Assembly: GCF_000247695.1 (NCBI RefSeq)
Contig: NW_004624747.1
Span: 13,983,021-14,047,020 of the forward strand
DNA length: 64,000 bases
Source of the DNA: Heterocephalus glaber
Lineage: Eukaryota > Chordata > Mammalia > Rodentia > Bathyergidae
Direction of reading: 5' to 3'
The first letter of the stretch is position 1. Every line of letters starts with the position of its first letter. Positions 14,223 to 26,439 of this stretch are shown here, in pieces. Made by a program: the position numbers and the translations under genes. A model generated the notes under the pieces. It worked only from the letters and a program-made list of their open reading frames with translations. It did no database searches and was not told the DNA's origin.

Positions 14223-14849
14223 TGAGAATGAATCTGAATCTGCTGATCTGTGAAATACAAAAGAAAAGAGTCCAGATCTTTAGGAAACTGTAAGAGGTCG
14301 AAGGCATTTGCTGCCAAATTTTACATTAGTCTCAAGTACCAGCCTTTAGTAGTCATAAAGTAACTGCTGTGGTCTCAGGAGTTTACTACAAAAGAACAGT
14401 GTCTTTTTGGCTAATATTATTAGAAAACCGTTTACCTTTCCAGTTCTCAACAACTTTGGTTCTCTCACACAGGAAAAAAATAAATTAAAAAAAAGAACAA
14501 GCAAAATACAAAAATGAGGAAAAAACAAAAAAGTGAAAACAAATAGCCAGGCTGCCGTACTGTTAATTTCTTAAATTATGTATTTTAATAACACTGCTCT
14601 AGGACGGAGGAATATAAAACACAGACCCTCTAAGGCTTACAAAACAAACTTTCCCTCTTTACCCTCCGTTGTGTCAGATAATAGTAAGCACTCATCCCAC
14701 CTCTCTCCTTGCTGATTGAATGATATAAAATAGTGGATCTTGAACCATATTCTGCTGTTCATGGAGGGACCACTCATAGCAATTAGTGTAATATAATTGT
14801 GGTGATGGACTGTTTAAGTATTCAGTGTTTTTGTAAGACTCCAGAATCA

Positions 14850-15110
14850 TCCACCATTTAATGAATGCCTACTGCCTACCCTTTACATTTCCTATCTCAT
14901 CATCTCATTTAATTCCTACAGCAGCATTTGTGAGCTAGGTGGTGAGGTGTCCTTTTTACAAATGAGGAAACCTAGGATCCGATAGGTAAAGGGTCTTGTG
15001 TAAGGCCTCATAGCCAAGTGGAGGTAGCAGGATTTGAACTAGATCTAAGACTTTTGTTCAGTTAACAGGTCCAGGCTAGAGAGTTAGGTGGGCATCTCTG
15101 AAGCTTCAAC
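14850..15110 (-). repeat. MIR-containing segment, copy B of a local duplication
   Basis: Shares unusual bases with copy A inside the MIR (TTTGTGAGCTAGGTG, CCTAGGATC, AAGTGGAGGT) and the flank after it (GAGAGTTAG...CTGAAG). Confidence 0.7.
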
Positions 15111-17384
15111 AACAAGAAATCACCCATACCCCAATACCCTCAGCATTGACAGTTTCTATATTTTCCTAGTCCTTATATCCAGGTACAATTTTCACACTCT
15201 TGCAATAAATAGATATACACAATTTTGTGTCTTGAGCTTTTAAAAATTAATGCTTCACACTAAACCCTTCCTAAACTGTGATTTTGCTTAAATCCTTTTT
15301 GATGACTTTAATAATTTTATGACAATTTAACTCTTTTCCTCATGTTGGATAACACTGGGGACCTGTCTTGTTTTGTGTTTAAAATAAGGACGCAAGGAAT
15401 TTTAGAGTCTTATAAGTTCTATTTCCTTTCTTTTTTCCCTCACCACCCTACCCAGGAAAGTGTCTTGCCCTCACTGGATGAAAATGAAGCATGAAAAACA
15501 GGTTTTCTGTAACTGGCTCTGGGAAGATGGAGGAAAAGTCTCATGAAGCAGAATTATTTCCAAAGGGTCTGGACTCCGAATCACTTTAAGAGTCTAAAAG
15601 ACTGCAAGTTGATATGGGGAACTGCAACCTAGAGTAATGGATTCTAGAGGCTTCAGGGCAATGCGTGAGTAGGATTGAGCAGGGCATTTGGAAGATGGAA
15701 ATGGACTACACACCCTTCGTTTTATAGGGGTGTGAAATGAAATTAAGAGATGGTAGGTGACTTCCCTGAGGACAGAGTCCTATAATCTCAGACCAAGTGA
15801 CATGACTCTCCTGCTGATGTTTTCTTTTTCTTTCTTCCTTCTCTATCTCTATTATTTACCAGCTTAAAACAATTTCTTTTTTTACTTTTCCTACTCCCAC
15901 CTCACTGTTCCCAGCCCACTTATCTCTAGATCACCATTTCTTTGTTTCATTGTTGACATTTTTGGGCAGGAAAGTTCTCGGTTATAGAGAGCCATCCTGT
16001 GCTTTGTAGGATGTTCAGATCCATTCCTGTTCTCTGCTTACTACCTGCAAAGAGTACCCTCACCCTCGGTTTTGACAACAAAACACATCTCCAGACTTGT
16101 TCAAATATGATTTCACTCCCAGGGAATATTACTGCACTAAGACAGGGTTTTGCATTTATACAAGTCCTCAGGTGCTGCCGCCTATGGACCAGCTATTGAA
16201 TAACAGAGCTGTAACCCAAACAGCCCAATAAGGTAATTGTTTCCCTCCCCATTTTTCGAGACCCTTTACATCACAGTTGTAGTGCAAAAAAACACATGAA
16301 TACAATATTGCTATGAATTGAATTAGGCCTCATATGTGGAAGATGGTATTCTAGCATTAGACTCTCAGAGGCAAATTGTTCCCCAGGGATATGGGCCACA
16401 CATAATATTGCTTTCCTTCTTACCCTTGGCAAATTAGAAACCAACCGAATACATTAAAAGGAAATGGTTATCAGAAATAATCACTTCATTATTCGTGTTA
16501 ATTTGGAAAAAAAAATAATGAGCCTCACCTACACATTTAGCATGTGCGGTTTGAGGAAACTTTGCCGAATTTGCGTACTTAAAGTGAGTAATTCCTGAAT
16601 AAAGAGGCTAGGATGAGTTCAGATGTGGAATTAACCATTTTTAATTGCTTAAGAGAGCTTCCTGAGAGAGCTGCACATTAGCGAGGGATGGAGGCAGTTC
16701 TGTGTAGAGACAGGAAGGATTATAATGCCATCCTAAATGTTTTCAATTGTACATGAAGGAGTGGGGCTTTCTATCACAACCCAGCGAGAAAGGTCTTCTT
16801 GGGCTCCTAGGGAATTTTTGTGCACTAAGGATTAAAATTTTTCTTGGATCTTTTTTAACCAATGAAGGTACAACATGCTCTTGCTAAGGGAAGAATCTCA
16901 CTGTACTTTTTTTGAGTAATATCACAAGTGGAGTTTTCAGTTAGAACCACAGTAAGTGGAGCACACATTTTCTTTCTTTTTTCTCTTTCCATCCCCATCA
17001 ACTGCTTTCTCCCCTATTCCTCTTCCACACGCTCTATTCTCTCCATCCCTTTGATCTTTCTGCAAAGTGGATATAATGAGGAACAACGTCTGCTTTCCTT
17101 CTGTTTTATGATTTGCACTCTCAAGTACTCTGTTTGTTTTTCTTACAACAACCAAAAGAAGAACTCATGGTTCCAGGAGGGATGTGGAGCTGTTTATCAG
17201 CTATAAGAATTTCCAACCCTATGGCACTGGATGGCTTCTGTTTCACCAGGCAGCCGAAGTTTGGAAAAAGCAGAGTTCAGAAAACAAAGAAAGAAGTTTC
17301 CAGCTATTAGGATTAAAGGTGGAGTGTGATTATTTCTCCTCACTGAAAGTTTTCCTGCACAGGTTGTGTATGTTTGGGAGGCTG

Positions 17385-17540
17385 GGTTGCACAAGCTGGC
17401 TGCCCACCAGAATCACCTGGGGGAGTTCCCAAAAGAGGCAGATATAGTTTTAGCCTTGGGTTTAAATCCTGGCATTCTTTATTTATTAAAATCCTTCCTG
17501 GAGACTCAGATGGAGCCAAACTGGGTTCCAATGGTCCCAA
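17385..17540 (+). mobile_element. MER5-like hAT remnant, weak
   Basis: ACCAGAATCACCTGGGGGAG and the following GGCAGATATAGTTTTAGCC resemble the start of MER5A. The rest is diverged. Confidence 0.4.
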
Positions 17541-17779
17541 ATGGTTTTTGGAGAAAAATAAATTAGCAGAACAATAAGATACTTTAGAAGGGCTTGAGGA
17601 CTCTCTGACATTCTCCATAATTTTAGGAACTCATTTAGGTCATGAGCCATGTACATTTCATGAAGGTAATGGTAGCCAAAATACAGTGCAGGCAAAAAAT
17701 GTCAAGGCACACACCTGGATGAGATAAATTCCAGTTCCTTCATTTCTTATTTGGATGTGCTTGGACAAATCATCCATTC

Positions 17780-17935
17780 TCTAAGAGCCTTGATTTTTTT
17801 TCCTGTAAAATGGGGTTAAAAGTGCCAACCATAGTGGGCTTAAAGGAAATCCTTGTGAGGATTAAAGGAAATAATGCATGTAAAATGCTTAGCAGGGTGA
17901 CTGGCACATACGTTAAGTGCTCAGTAAGTGTTAAG
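17780..17935 (+). repeat. MIR SINE
   Basis: CTGTAAAATGGGG, CTTGTGAGGATTAAAGGAAA and GCACATACGTTAAGTGCTCA are the conserved MIR core and end. Confidence 0.75.
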
Positions 17936-18449
17936 TAATGGGTACTCAAAAAGGACAAAGTTATGTTTATCAAGGGGACCTGAAGTGGCATGAAAAAAGC
18001 CAAAACCATCAAGATGCTGTAAGTTAGAAGACAGAAGCTTAAGAGTAGCTGTGGTCAAAATCTAAACTCACGAGAGGGTAAAGGAGATGTTATTTGTTTA
18101 TAAAGATGAATGTCTTTTTCCAGTTTCCACTTAGGAGAATTCAGCTTAAACCACAAGACACAAAACATTATACTGGGTACTTACTGAACTTTTGATACGG
18201 GGAGCCATGATAGCCTTTTATTCTGTTGCTCTAAATATTTTTGTCCCCCACTTTAAAGTCTTTGCATATGCTGTTTCCTCCATCAGATCTTCACAAAGTT
18301 GGCTCCTTCTTGACAATCAGGCCTCAGCTCATGTATTGCCTCCTCAGATAAGCCACCTCTTAACTTATGAGCTAATGTACCCATTGTGTCACTATTATAT
18401 CATCTTCCCCTTTCAGCACTTAACACTATTTGAAATAATCTTTTTCGAT

Positions 18450-18492
18450 CACCACCACCACCACCACCACCACCACCACCACCACCATCACC
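18450..18492. repeat. (CAC)n trinucleotide repeat
   Basis: About 13 units, interrupted at the end by ATC. A frame through it gives a poly-His run with no gene support. Confidence 0.95.
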
Positions 18493-18756
18493 AGTATCAT
18501 CATCTACCTAGGGTCTTTTTCCCCATGAGTATAGTCTATAAGATTAAGACAAGTAGAAACTTTCACTTATTTTTTATCCTAGGTCTTAGCTCATTGCCTG
18601 AATGTAGTAAATGCTCACTAAATATTGACTAAATGAATGAATGAAGATAGTGACATATAGATGTCAAAGCCATTTATTTTAAAAGAAACCACTATGTCTA
18701 AAGGTAGGCAATCAGGACTTGAGGGAACCACTGATTGAGATTAACTTCAAAGCATT

Positions 18757-18850
18757 CTTTTTTTTCTTTTCTTTTTGGTACTGGGGATTGAACTCGGGAT
18801 CTTGTGCTTGTGAAACAGGTGGTAGAACAACTGAGCTAAATCCCCGGCCC
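18757..18850 (-). mobile_element. ID SINE with 9-bp target repeat
   Basis: T-rich start, GGTACTGGGGATTGAACTCG, then CTGAGCTAAATCCCCGGCCC. Flanked by CAAAGCATT on both sides (18748-18756, 18852-18860). Confidence 0.9.
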
Positions 18851-18860
18851 TCAAAGCATT

Positions 18861-18948
18861 AATTTTTTTTTTTTTGGTACCAGGGATTGAACTTGGGACC
18901 TTGCACTTGTGTGGCAGGTGCCGGAACCACTGAGGTAAATCCCTGGCC
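18861..18948 (-). mobile_element. ID SINE, second insertion at the same target
   Basis: GGTACCAGGGATTGAACTTG to AAATCCCTGGCC. The same CAAAGCATT flank is repeated a third time at 18949-18957. Confidence 0.9.
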
Positions 18949-18970
18949 CAAAGCATTCATTTTTAAAGGT

Positions 18971-19402
18971 TGTCTTAGTTACTTGCTGCTGAGATAAAAT
19001 ACCCAACACCCAAAGTTAAAGGAGGAAAGATTTATTTCAGCTCACATTTTGTAGAGGTTTCAATTCACAGTCAGCTGGTTCCAAGGCAGGGTGGAATGGC
19101 AGGGGTGAAACAGTTCATGGTGTGGCAGGCAGAAAGGCAGCAAGCAGAAGCAGTGGAAGCAACAGGAAAGCAGGCCTTGCTTTCCTTTTTATCTCATCCA
19201 AGCATTTTGGATGGTGTCATCTACACCATTAGCCTTTCCACTATCCACGCCCAGAACTAGGCTAATTCCAATCAGTGAACTAATTTAGTACCACACATCC
19301 TTAGTCCCAGTATCACATATCCCACATCTAGCTAGCTCTGAAAAGCCCCACTTATGAGCACATTAGGCTTTGTGGGGACATCTGGATATAAGCCATAACA
19401 AA
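18971..19402 (+). mobile_element. Dispersed repeat, copy 1 (family not named)
   Basis: Begins TGTCTTAGTTACTTGCTGCT and shares AAAGGAGGAAAGATTTATTT, AGAGGTTTCAAT and GGTTCCAAGGCAGG with the copy at 34590-34930. This is a type common in rodents; I cannot say whether it is an LTR or a DNA element. Confidence 0.6.
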
Positions 19403-20032
19403 GATGTTGATATATTTAGAAGGCCAGGTTTAGTATTATGGTATCCGACCTTTTTACCATCATACCTTCAGTTGCCAAAATATGGGCAAGGATATATTTG
19501 AAGGCAAGGGAGCCATGTATTGGAAAATTGGTCTCTGGCCATAATGTATTGGCCTAGAAGACAATAAATGACCATAGAACTTGGGCCAGCCAGACACTTG
19601 TGCTATCACATATCCTGGTAATAAACGTCTTCTCTAGAGCAGGAGCTGTGTGGGCTTAAATGCTTTGTTTAGCCTTTGTGGATTGGTAAGAATTAATTTT
19701 CAAAGGTGGCTGAATTTGACTCAGGGAGCCCTTTTGGAGAATTGACCTCAATGTTTAGTACTGGAAAATGGAAGATACTGGAGGAACTAGCAATGAGAAA
19801 TAGATTGTATTAGCATTTAGCTTGGCTCTCTGGCATGCTTGTGGGGATAGCTGCACTCTAGACTTTGATTGCTGGCTGGAAGGGATGAGCTCAGGACAAT
19901 CATGAATGCTCCATACCCTCAACTCAGGCATATGGGCTTGAAATCTTCCTCTACAAAAGACGTGTTGTATTGAAAGCTTCAGCCATTTACTCATTTATTC
20001 ACGTACTCAGCATAGAGTCATCAATCACCTTC

Positions 20033-20432
20033 TGTTATGGGCTGATTTATGACTCCCCAAATCCATATATTAGAATCCTAACCCTTGTACCCTAGAATGT
20101 GACTATATTTGGTGATAGGGCCTTTAAAGAGGTAATCAAATTACAATGAGGTCAGTAGGATAGACTCTAATCCAGTATGATTAATCTCTTTGTAATAAGA
20201 GGACATTAGGACACAGACATACAGAGGGAAGATCATATAAAAAAGACACAGAGAGAAGATGGCCATCCAGCAGCCAAGGGAGAGGCTTCAGAATAAGCCA
20301 ACCCTGTTGACACTTTAATCTGAGACTTCTATCCTCTGGCATCATGAGAAAATGGATTTCTGTTGTTTAAGAAACAGAAGCCACTCAGTCTGTGGTGGTT
20401 TGTTATGGCAGCTCTAATGTACTAACTAATGT
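20033..20432 (+). mobile_element. MLT1-type solo LTR
   Basis: Begins TGTTATGGGCTGATTTATGA, contains CCTAACCCTTGTACC, AATGTGACTATATTTGG and GATGGCCATCCAGC, and ends GTTATGGCAGCTCTAATGTA. This is the usual layout of an ERVL-MaLR long terminal repeat. No coding region remains. Confidence 0.75.
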
Positions 20433-21203
20433 ACCTACCTGAGGCCAGTCTTTGAGGGTATAGAGGTAGGTAAGACCCAATTCATACCAGTGAGGAGCTC
20501 CTAAGTTAGTGGTTCTTTGAGTTCACTTGGGTCACATCTGCCAGTTGGACCTCTCGTTCATCTGCTCACCCAAACCCCCAGCCTTGTGTAAGGGAGACTC
20601 CATTCCTGTGAGGTGTATCCTCACATATTCTTGGTGACAAATTGTCAGCCACAGTCCTTGTGTGCTTTCCTGTGTTTGTACCTTTTAGCTCTGGGACCAT
20701 GCTGTTGATGCTTGCTTCTTGGAGCCATGTGAGGATACTTGAAAACTCTGATTTTCATGCCAAAGATGTGATTTCTCAATCCTACCAATGGTTGAAGGGC
20801 TACAGGGATGTATCCTCTGCTCAGTGAAATGAGGAGGATATTTCTCTCTCCCCAGTCTCATGGAGCCCTCTGTGAAAACAGGTTTTATTTTTAGCTTGTG
20901 GGCTGAGATGGAGGTAGAGACTCTTTTCCCTCCTTGTGGAAATCCTATTAATCTAGCATTATTATTAAAATGTCATCAACCAAGTGTTCAAGTACAAGTG
21001 GGTCTATTTCATTTGTTGGTATATTTGTCTCTGTTTGTGAAAGTTCCACACTGTCTTTTTATAACTTTATGATAGTCTCTGCCCAAAGAATCTTCTTCAA
21101 TTCCTTTCGGTGTATGTGGGTCTCCTGAAATGGATCTTTCAGCTTTTGCTTGCCTGAATGTTTGCGTTTTAAAAAATTCTTCAAAAAAAAATTATAAAAA
21201 AAG

Positions 21204-21293
21204 GGGCCGGGGATTTAGCTCAGTGGTTCCGCTGCCTGCCTTTCAAGCAGAAGGATCTGAGTTCGATCCCCGGTACCAAAAAAAAAAAAAATA
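21204..21293 (+). mobile_element. ID SINE
   Basis: GGGGCCGGGGATTTAGCTCA, then GAGTTCGATCCCCGGTACC and an A tail. AAAAATTCTTCA at 21172-21183 and 21297-21308 looks like the target duplication, with an A-rich stretch between the left copy and the element. Confidence 0.88.
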
Positions 21294-21639
21294 TATAAAA
21301 ATTCTTCACTTTTTTCTAATAACTTATTTTAAAATAGTTCCAATCTTAGAGAAAACTTTGAGGACTAGTGAAGACAACATTTATATCTCCCTTAGTTAGA
21401 GTCCCAATTTTTATAATTTCACCACATTGATTCAATCTTTCTTTCTTTTTATACACAGAATGTCTGTGTTGTGTGTGTGATCCAATTATCATTACTATTT
21501 TTGAACCATTTAACCATAAACTGTATGTGTTGCTTCATCACCTCTAGGTGCTTCAGCATACATTTTCCCTAAACAAGAGCATTCTCTTACATATAATCAT
21601 TATAACTCTTTAAGTAAGGAAATAAAACCTTGATGCAAT

Positions 21640-23216
21640 ACTGGCTTTTAATCTACAGCTTCAGTTCAAATTTCGCTCTCTCCCAATACATGTCCATAAC
21701 CCCATCAAGGAACATGCATTGGTTTTTGTAGTCTCTTTCAATTTGGATATCTTTGATAGTTTCTCAGTTTATCTCTTTCTTTCATATTATTTACAGTTTT
21801 TAGGATTTCAATTTTTAAAAATTTGTTGAGGTTTGTTTTATGGGTCAAGATTATGATCTATATTGGTAAATGTTCCATGGACACCAGAAAAAAAGTACAT
21901 CCTACTGTTGTTGGCTAGAATGTCTATATATGTGAATTAGATCCTATTGTTATTCAGATCTTCTATATCCTTGATGATGTATTTTGAATATCTGCTGTTT
22001 GGCACATCACATTTGATATTGTTATGCCTACCTGTTGAATTGATTCTTTTATTATTATATGATGTCTCTAGTAATTTTCTTTGCTCTGAAGTGTTTATCT
22101 AGTATGAATATAGTGATTTCTGATTTTTAAAAATTAATGTTTGCAGGGTATGAATTTTTTTTTTGAAACGATCTATGCCATTGAGTTTGAAGTGAGTTTA
22201 TTGAAGGCAGCATACAGCTGAATCTTGCTTTGTTATCCACTTTGCTCATATGCTAATCTCCCCCTTTTAACTAATATACTGAGGGCATTTACATTAAGGT
22301 AATTATTGCTGTGCTACAGCTAAGTCTGCCATTTCATTATGTGTGTTTTCTGTGTTTCTTTTTTCTTACCTCCCAGTAGGTTACTTTATTACTTTTTAAA
22401 GGTTTCATCCTGATCTATTTTTAGTGCTTTTAAATGTATCTCTTCTGTATAGTTTTTAAATGTTTTCTCTATCGTTACATACAGTGCTCCTTGACTTATT
22501 ATAGTGCGATGGCTTGATATGCCCATAGCAGGCTGAAAATATATGTTGAAAGTAAATTTAGTACTCTAATAATGTATTATAAAGTTGAAAAATCATAAGT
22601 TGAACCATTATAAGTTTGGTACATACATATGTATATATTACATATATAGCAGTTACAAATTTTCTGATACAATGAGTTTTAAAATATTAAAAATGTATGA
22701 TATTCCTTATTTTAAATTCCAAATATCCAAATTTTCCCAGAATCTTTTGCTAATTTTTGCCAAATTCTTGTAACTTTAACCTAAGGTGTTGGATTCTATA
22801 AAATGCTTTTTTTGCATCTACTGACATGATCCTATAGTTTTTTCCTTTAATTGGATTATGCAGAATTTTATATTAAATAATTTTGATGGTTAATATAACT
22901 GTACATTCTTGGTATAAAACTAACTTGGCAATGTAGGATTACATATATGTTCCTATATTTCATAGGCATATAGATTTGCCTTCCAATATTTAGGATTTTG
23001 TATCTGATTTTTTGTATTCGATATGTTTATTTGCATGATCATGCTGTAATGACCCTTTTTTTCTGGTTTGGTATAAGGGTTATTTTAACTTTAAAAATAT
23101 CTGGTGTACATTTCTTCTCTTCCGTTCTTTGGAAGAGTTTGTATAAAATTTTAGTGTCTGTTTCTTGGAAGTCTGATATAAGCTGCCTATAATTCTATCT
23201 ATGTCTTTTTTTTTTT
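21640..23216 (-). mobile_element. Antisense L1 fragments
   Basis: Reverse-strand reading gives L1 ORF2 endonuclease-like sequence around 21780-22340 and reverse-transcriptase-like sequence (VDAKKAFYRIQH) around 22790-23210. The order of the two is wrong for a single element, so at least two fragments or a rearrangement are present. Confidence 0.65.
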
Positions 23217-23540
23217 GTTGTTGAGAAAATATTGTAAAATCCAGGAAGGAAATAGTTCCTAGAATCAAATAATAATGGCAGCACAACATACCAGAACCTA
23301 TGTGACACAATGAAAGTAGTCCTAAGGGAAGTTTATATTTGTGAATGCCCACATCAGGAAAACACAGCAACGTCAAATAAATAACATAACAATGTACCTC
23401 AAGTTCCTAGAAAAATAAGAACAATCTCCAATCCAAAGCTAGTACAGAACTGAGGCCAAAATATACAAAGAATCAATGAATTGAAGAGCGGATTCTTCAA
23501 AAAGAATAAACAAAAAGGACAAATCCTTAGCCAATCTAAC

Positions 23541-23574
<34 letters not shown>

Positions 23575-26425
23575 AAAGAAAAGACCCGAATAAATGGAGT
23601 TGAAATTACAACAGTTACTGACAAAATAAAAACAGATTATTAGCAACTACTTTGCAAAGCTGTATGCCAATAAATTGGAGAATTCAGAAGAAATGGGTAA
23701 ATTCCTAGATACATATGAATTACCAAAACTGAACCAAGAATATTTAAAAACCCTGAATAATCCAATAACAAGTAATGAAACTGAGGCAGTAATAATAATA
23801 ATAAAAAACCTACCAACAAAGAAAACTCGGTTCAGATGGCTTCACTGCTGAATTCTACAAGAACTTCAGGGAAGATCTAACACAAATACTCCCAAACTCT
23901 TTTAATAAAATGAAAAGGAAAGGACTACTCTCAAAGTCTTTCCTGGAAGCTAGTATTACCGCGATTCCAAAACCAGACAAGGAACTAACCAGAAAACAAA
24001 ATTACAGGCCAATCTCTTTAGTGAACATAGATACAAATATCCTCATCAAGATCCTGGTGAACAGAATGCAGCAAATCATCAAAAAGATCATACATCATGA
24101 CCAAGTAGGCTTCATCCCAGGTATGTAAGGATCGTTCAACATACACAAATTAATAAATGTAATACATCACATAAACAGAAGCAGTGACAAAAATTACATG
24201 ATCATCTCAATAGATGCAGAAAACCCCTCTGACAAAATCCGACGTCATTTATGATTAAAAACCTGAAAAAATAGGTATTGAAGGACTTTATCTCAATTGG
24301 ATACAAGCCATTTATAACAAACTTACTGCCAAAATCATATTAAATGGGGAAAAGTTGAAAGCTTTCTTGCTAAATAAGCAAGGATGTCCACTATCACCAC
24401 TCCTGTATAGTACTCAAAACATTAGCCAGACAATCAGGACAGAGAAGGAAATAAAAGAGATATGTATAGGAAAGGAAGAAGTGAAACTATCATTATTTGC
24501 AGATGACATAATCCTCTACACAGAAAACCCAAAAAATTCAACCAAAAGTTTCCTAGAATTAATAACCACATTCAGTAACGTAGCAGGATTCAAAAGCAAC
24601 ATACAAAAATTAATAGCATTTTTGTATACCAATAATAAACTCACTGAGAAAGAAATAAGGAAAACAATACCATTCACAATAACATCAAGAAAAATTAAAC
24701 ACTTAGGAATTAACCTAACCAAGGAAGTAAAAGAACTCTTAGAATGAAAATTACAGTATTCTGAAAAAAGAAAGAAAACATCAGAAAATGGAAAGATACT
24801 CCTGTTCCTGGTTTGGCAGAACCAATATAGTCAAACTGGTCATACTTCCAAAACTGATGTATAGATTTAATGCAGTTCTAATAAAAAATACCAACAGCAT
24901 TCCTTATAAAACTAGAAAAAAAACCCCTAAGATTCATATGGAACCAGAAGAGACCCAGAATAGCAAAAGCAATCCTGGGCAACAAAACCAAAGCAGGAGG
25001 TATCATAATCTTGGACTTCAAGTTATATGACAGAGCTGTAGTGATAAAAACAGCATGGTACTGGCACAAAACCAGACATGTGGATCAATGGAACAGAATA
25101 GAAGATGCAGAAACAACCCTAGGGCATCTTTGACAAAGGGGCCAAAACATATGCTGGAGGAAAGACAGCCTCTTTAATAAATGGTGCTGTCAAAATCGCA
25201 TATCCACATGCAGAAAATTGAATCTAGACCCATATATCTCATCATGTAATAAACTAAAATAAAAATGGATCAAAGCTATAAATGTTAAAACAGAAATATT
25301 TAATCTGTTGGAAAATAAAATAGGTAAAACTCTTGAAGAGATAGGTGTAGGTAAGGAGTTTCTGAACAGAACCCCAATTACACAAGAAATAACAGCAAGG
25401 ATCAACAAATGGGATCATATCAAGTTAAATAGCTTCTGTACAGCAAAACAAACAACCAAGAGAATGAAGAAACAGCCTACAGTACAGAAAATTTTTTTTG
25501 CCTGCTATTCCTCAGACAGATGACTAATAATCTAGAATATATAAAGAACTCAAAAAATTAGGCCCCTCCCAAATAAGCCCAATCCAAAAATGGGCAACTG
25601 AAATGAATAGACTGTTCTCAGAAGAAGTACAATGGTCAATAATACATGAAAAAACATTTAACATCACTGGCCATTAGAGAAATGCAAATTAAAACAACAC
25701 TGAGAGTTCATCTTGCTCCAGAAAGAATGGCTATATTAAAAAATCAAATAAAAATAAATGTTGATGAGGCTGTGGGGAAAAGGGAACTCTTCTACATTTT
25801 TCATAAGAATAAAAATTAGTACAACCACTATGGAAATCAGTATGGAGATTACTCAGAAAATTAAAACTAGAAATTCCATTTGACCCAGCTACTCTCCCAC
25901 TAGGTTTCTTCTCAAAAGAATTTAAGAGATCCTATTACTGTGATACATGCATATCCATATTTATAGCAGCTCAATTCATAATAGCTGAGTCTTGGAAGTG
26001 GCTTATATGTCCATCAATAGATGAATGGATCAAGAACATATGGTATTTATACACAATTGAATACTACTCTGGCATAAAGCAGGATAAATTTGAGTCATTT
26101 TTAGGAAAATGGATGCACCTTAAGACCATAATGTTAAGTGAAATAAATCAGACACACAGCTTAATATCACATGATTGCTCTTATAAGAAAAACTCCAAAT
26201 GTAAATAAATTATAGAACAAAATAAAAGATAATAAGAAACAGGGAAATAGATCTTTTGTTTAAGGGAATGGGACCAAGAGGTGGAGGGAGGAGTAAAGAG
26301 GGGATAGGAAGGGGATAAAAAAATGAATTAAGATGTGTGACTTAACTGTATCAACCCCCCACGACTAATGTAAGCATTATGTACTGCAAACATATACTAA
26401 TACAATAAAATAAAAAGAAAATATT
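23217..26425 (+). mobile_element. Degenerate L1 with ORF2 reverse transcriptase
   Basis: Broken ORF2 pieces are readable: IPKPDKELTRKQNYRPISL and HHDQVGFIPGM (23910-24128), then GCPLSPLLYS and the catalytic FADD (24496-24507). Next come motifs of the ORF2 C-terminal half (24788-25523) and a 3' UTR ending in an A-rich run near 26400-26425. There are many stops and frameshifts and a 31-base A run at 23542-23572, so it is inactive. Its 3' end differs from tail family A, which marks a different, probably older subfamily. Confidence 0.9.
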
Positions 26426-26439
26426 ATAAATGAATGACT

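Larger units (their letters stand above)
11806..17384. other. Intergenic DNA, no gene seen
   Basis: Apart from the duplicated MIR segments (12790-13060, 14850-15110) and the (GA)n run, I see nothing I can name. A stretch at about 13560-13860 looks LINE-like but is too diverged to call. Confidence 0.6.

Noticed and set aside
18192..18632. Open frame with a 14-residue His run
   Set aside because: The run is a (CAC)n microsatellite. Flanking codons show no protein similarity and no splice support.
23190..23240. Head-to-head L1 junction considered as a single 5'-inverted (twin-primed) insertion
   Set aside because: Both sides contain reverse-transcriptase-region sequence and differ in divergence, so they are not complementary halves of one element.
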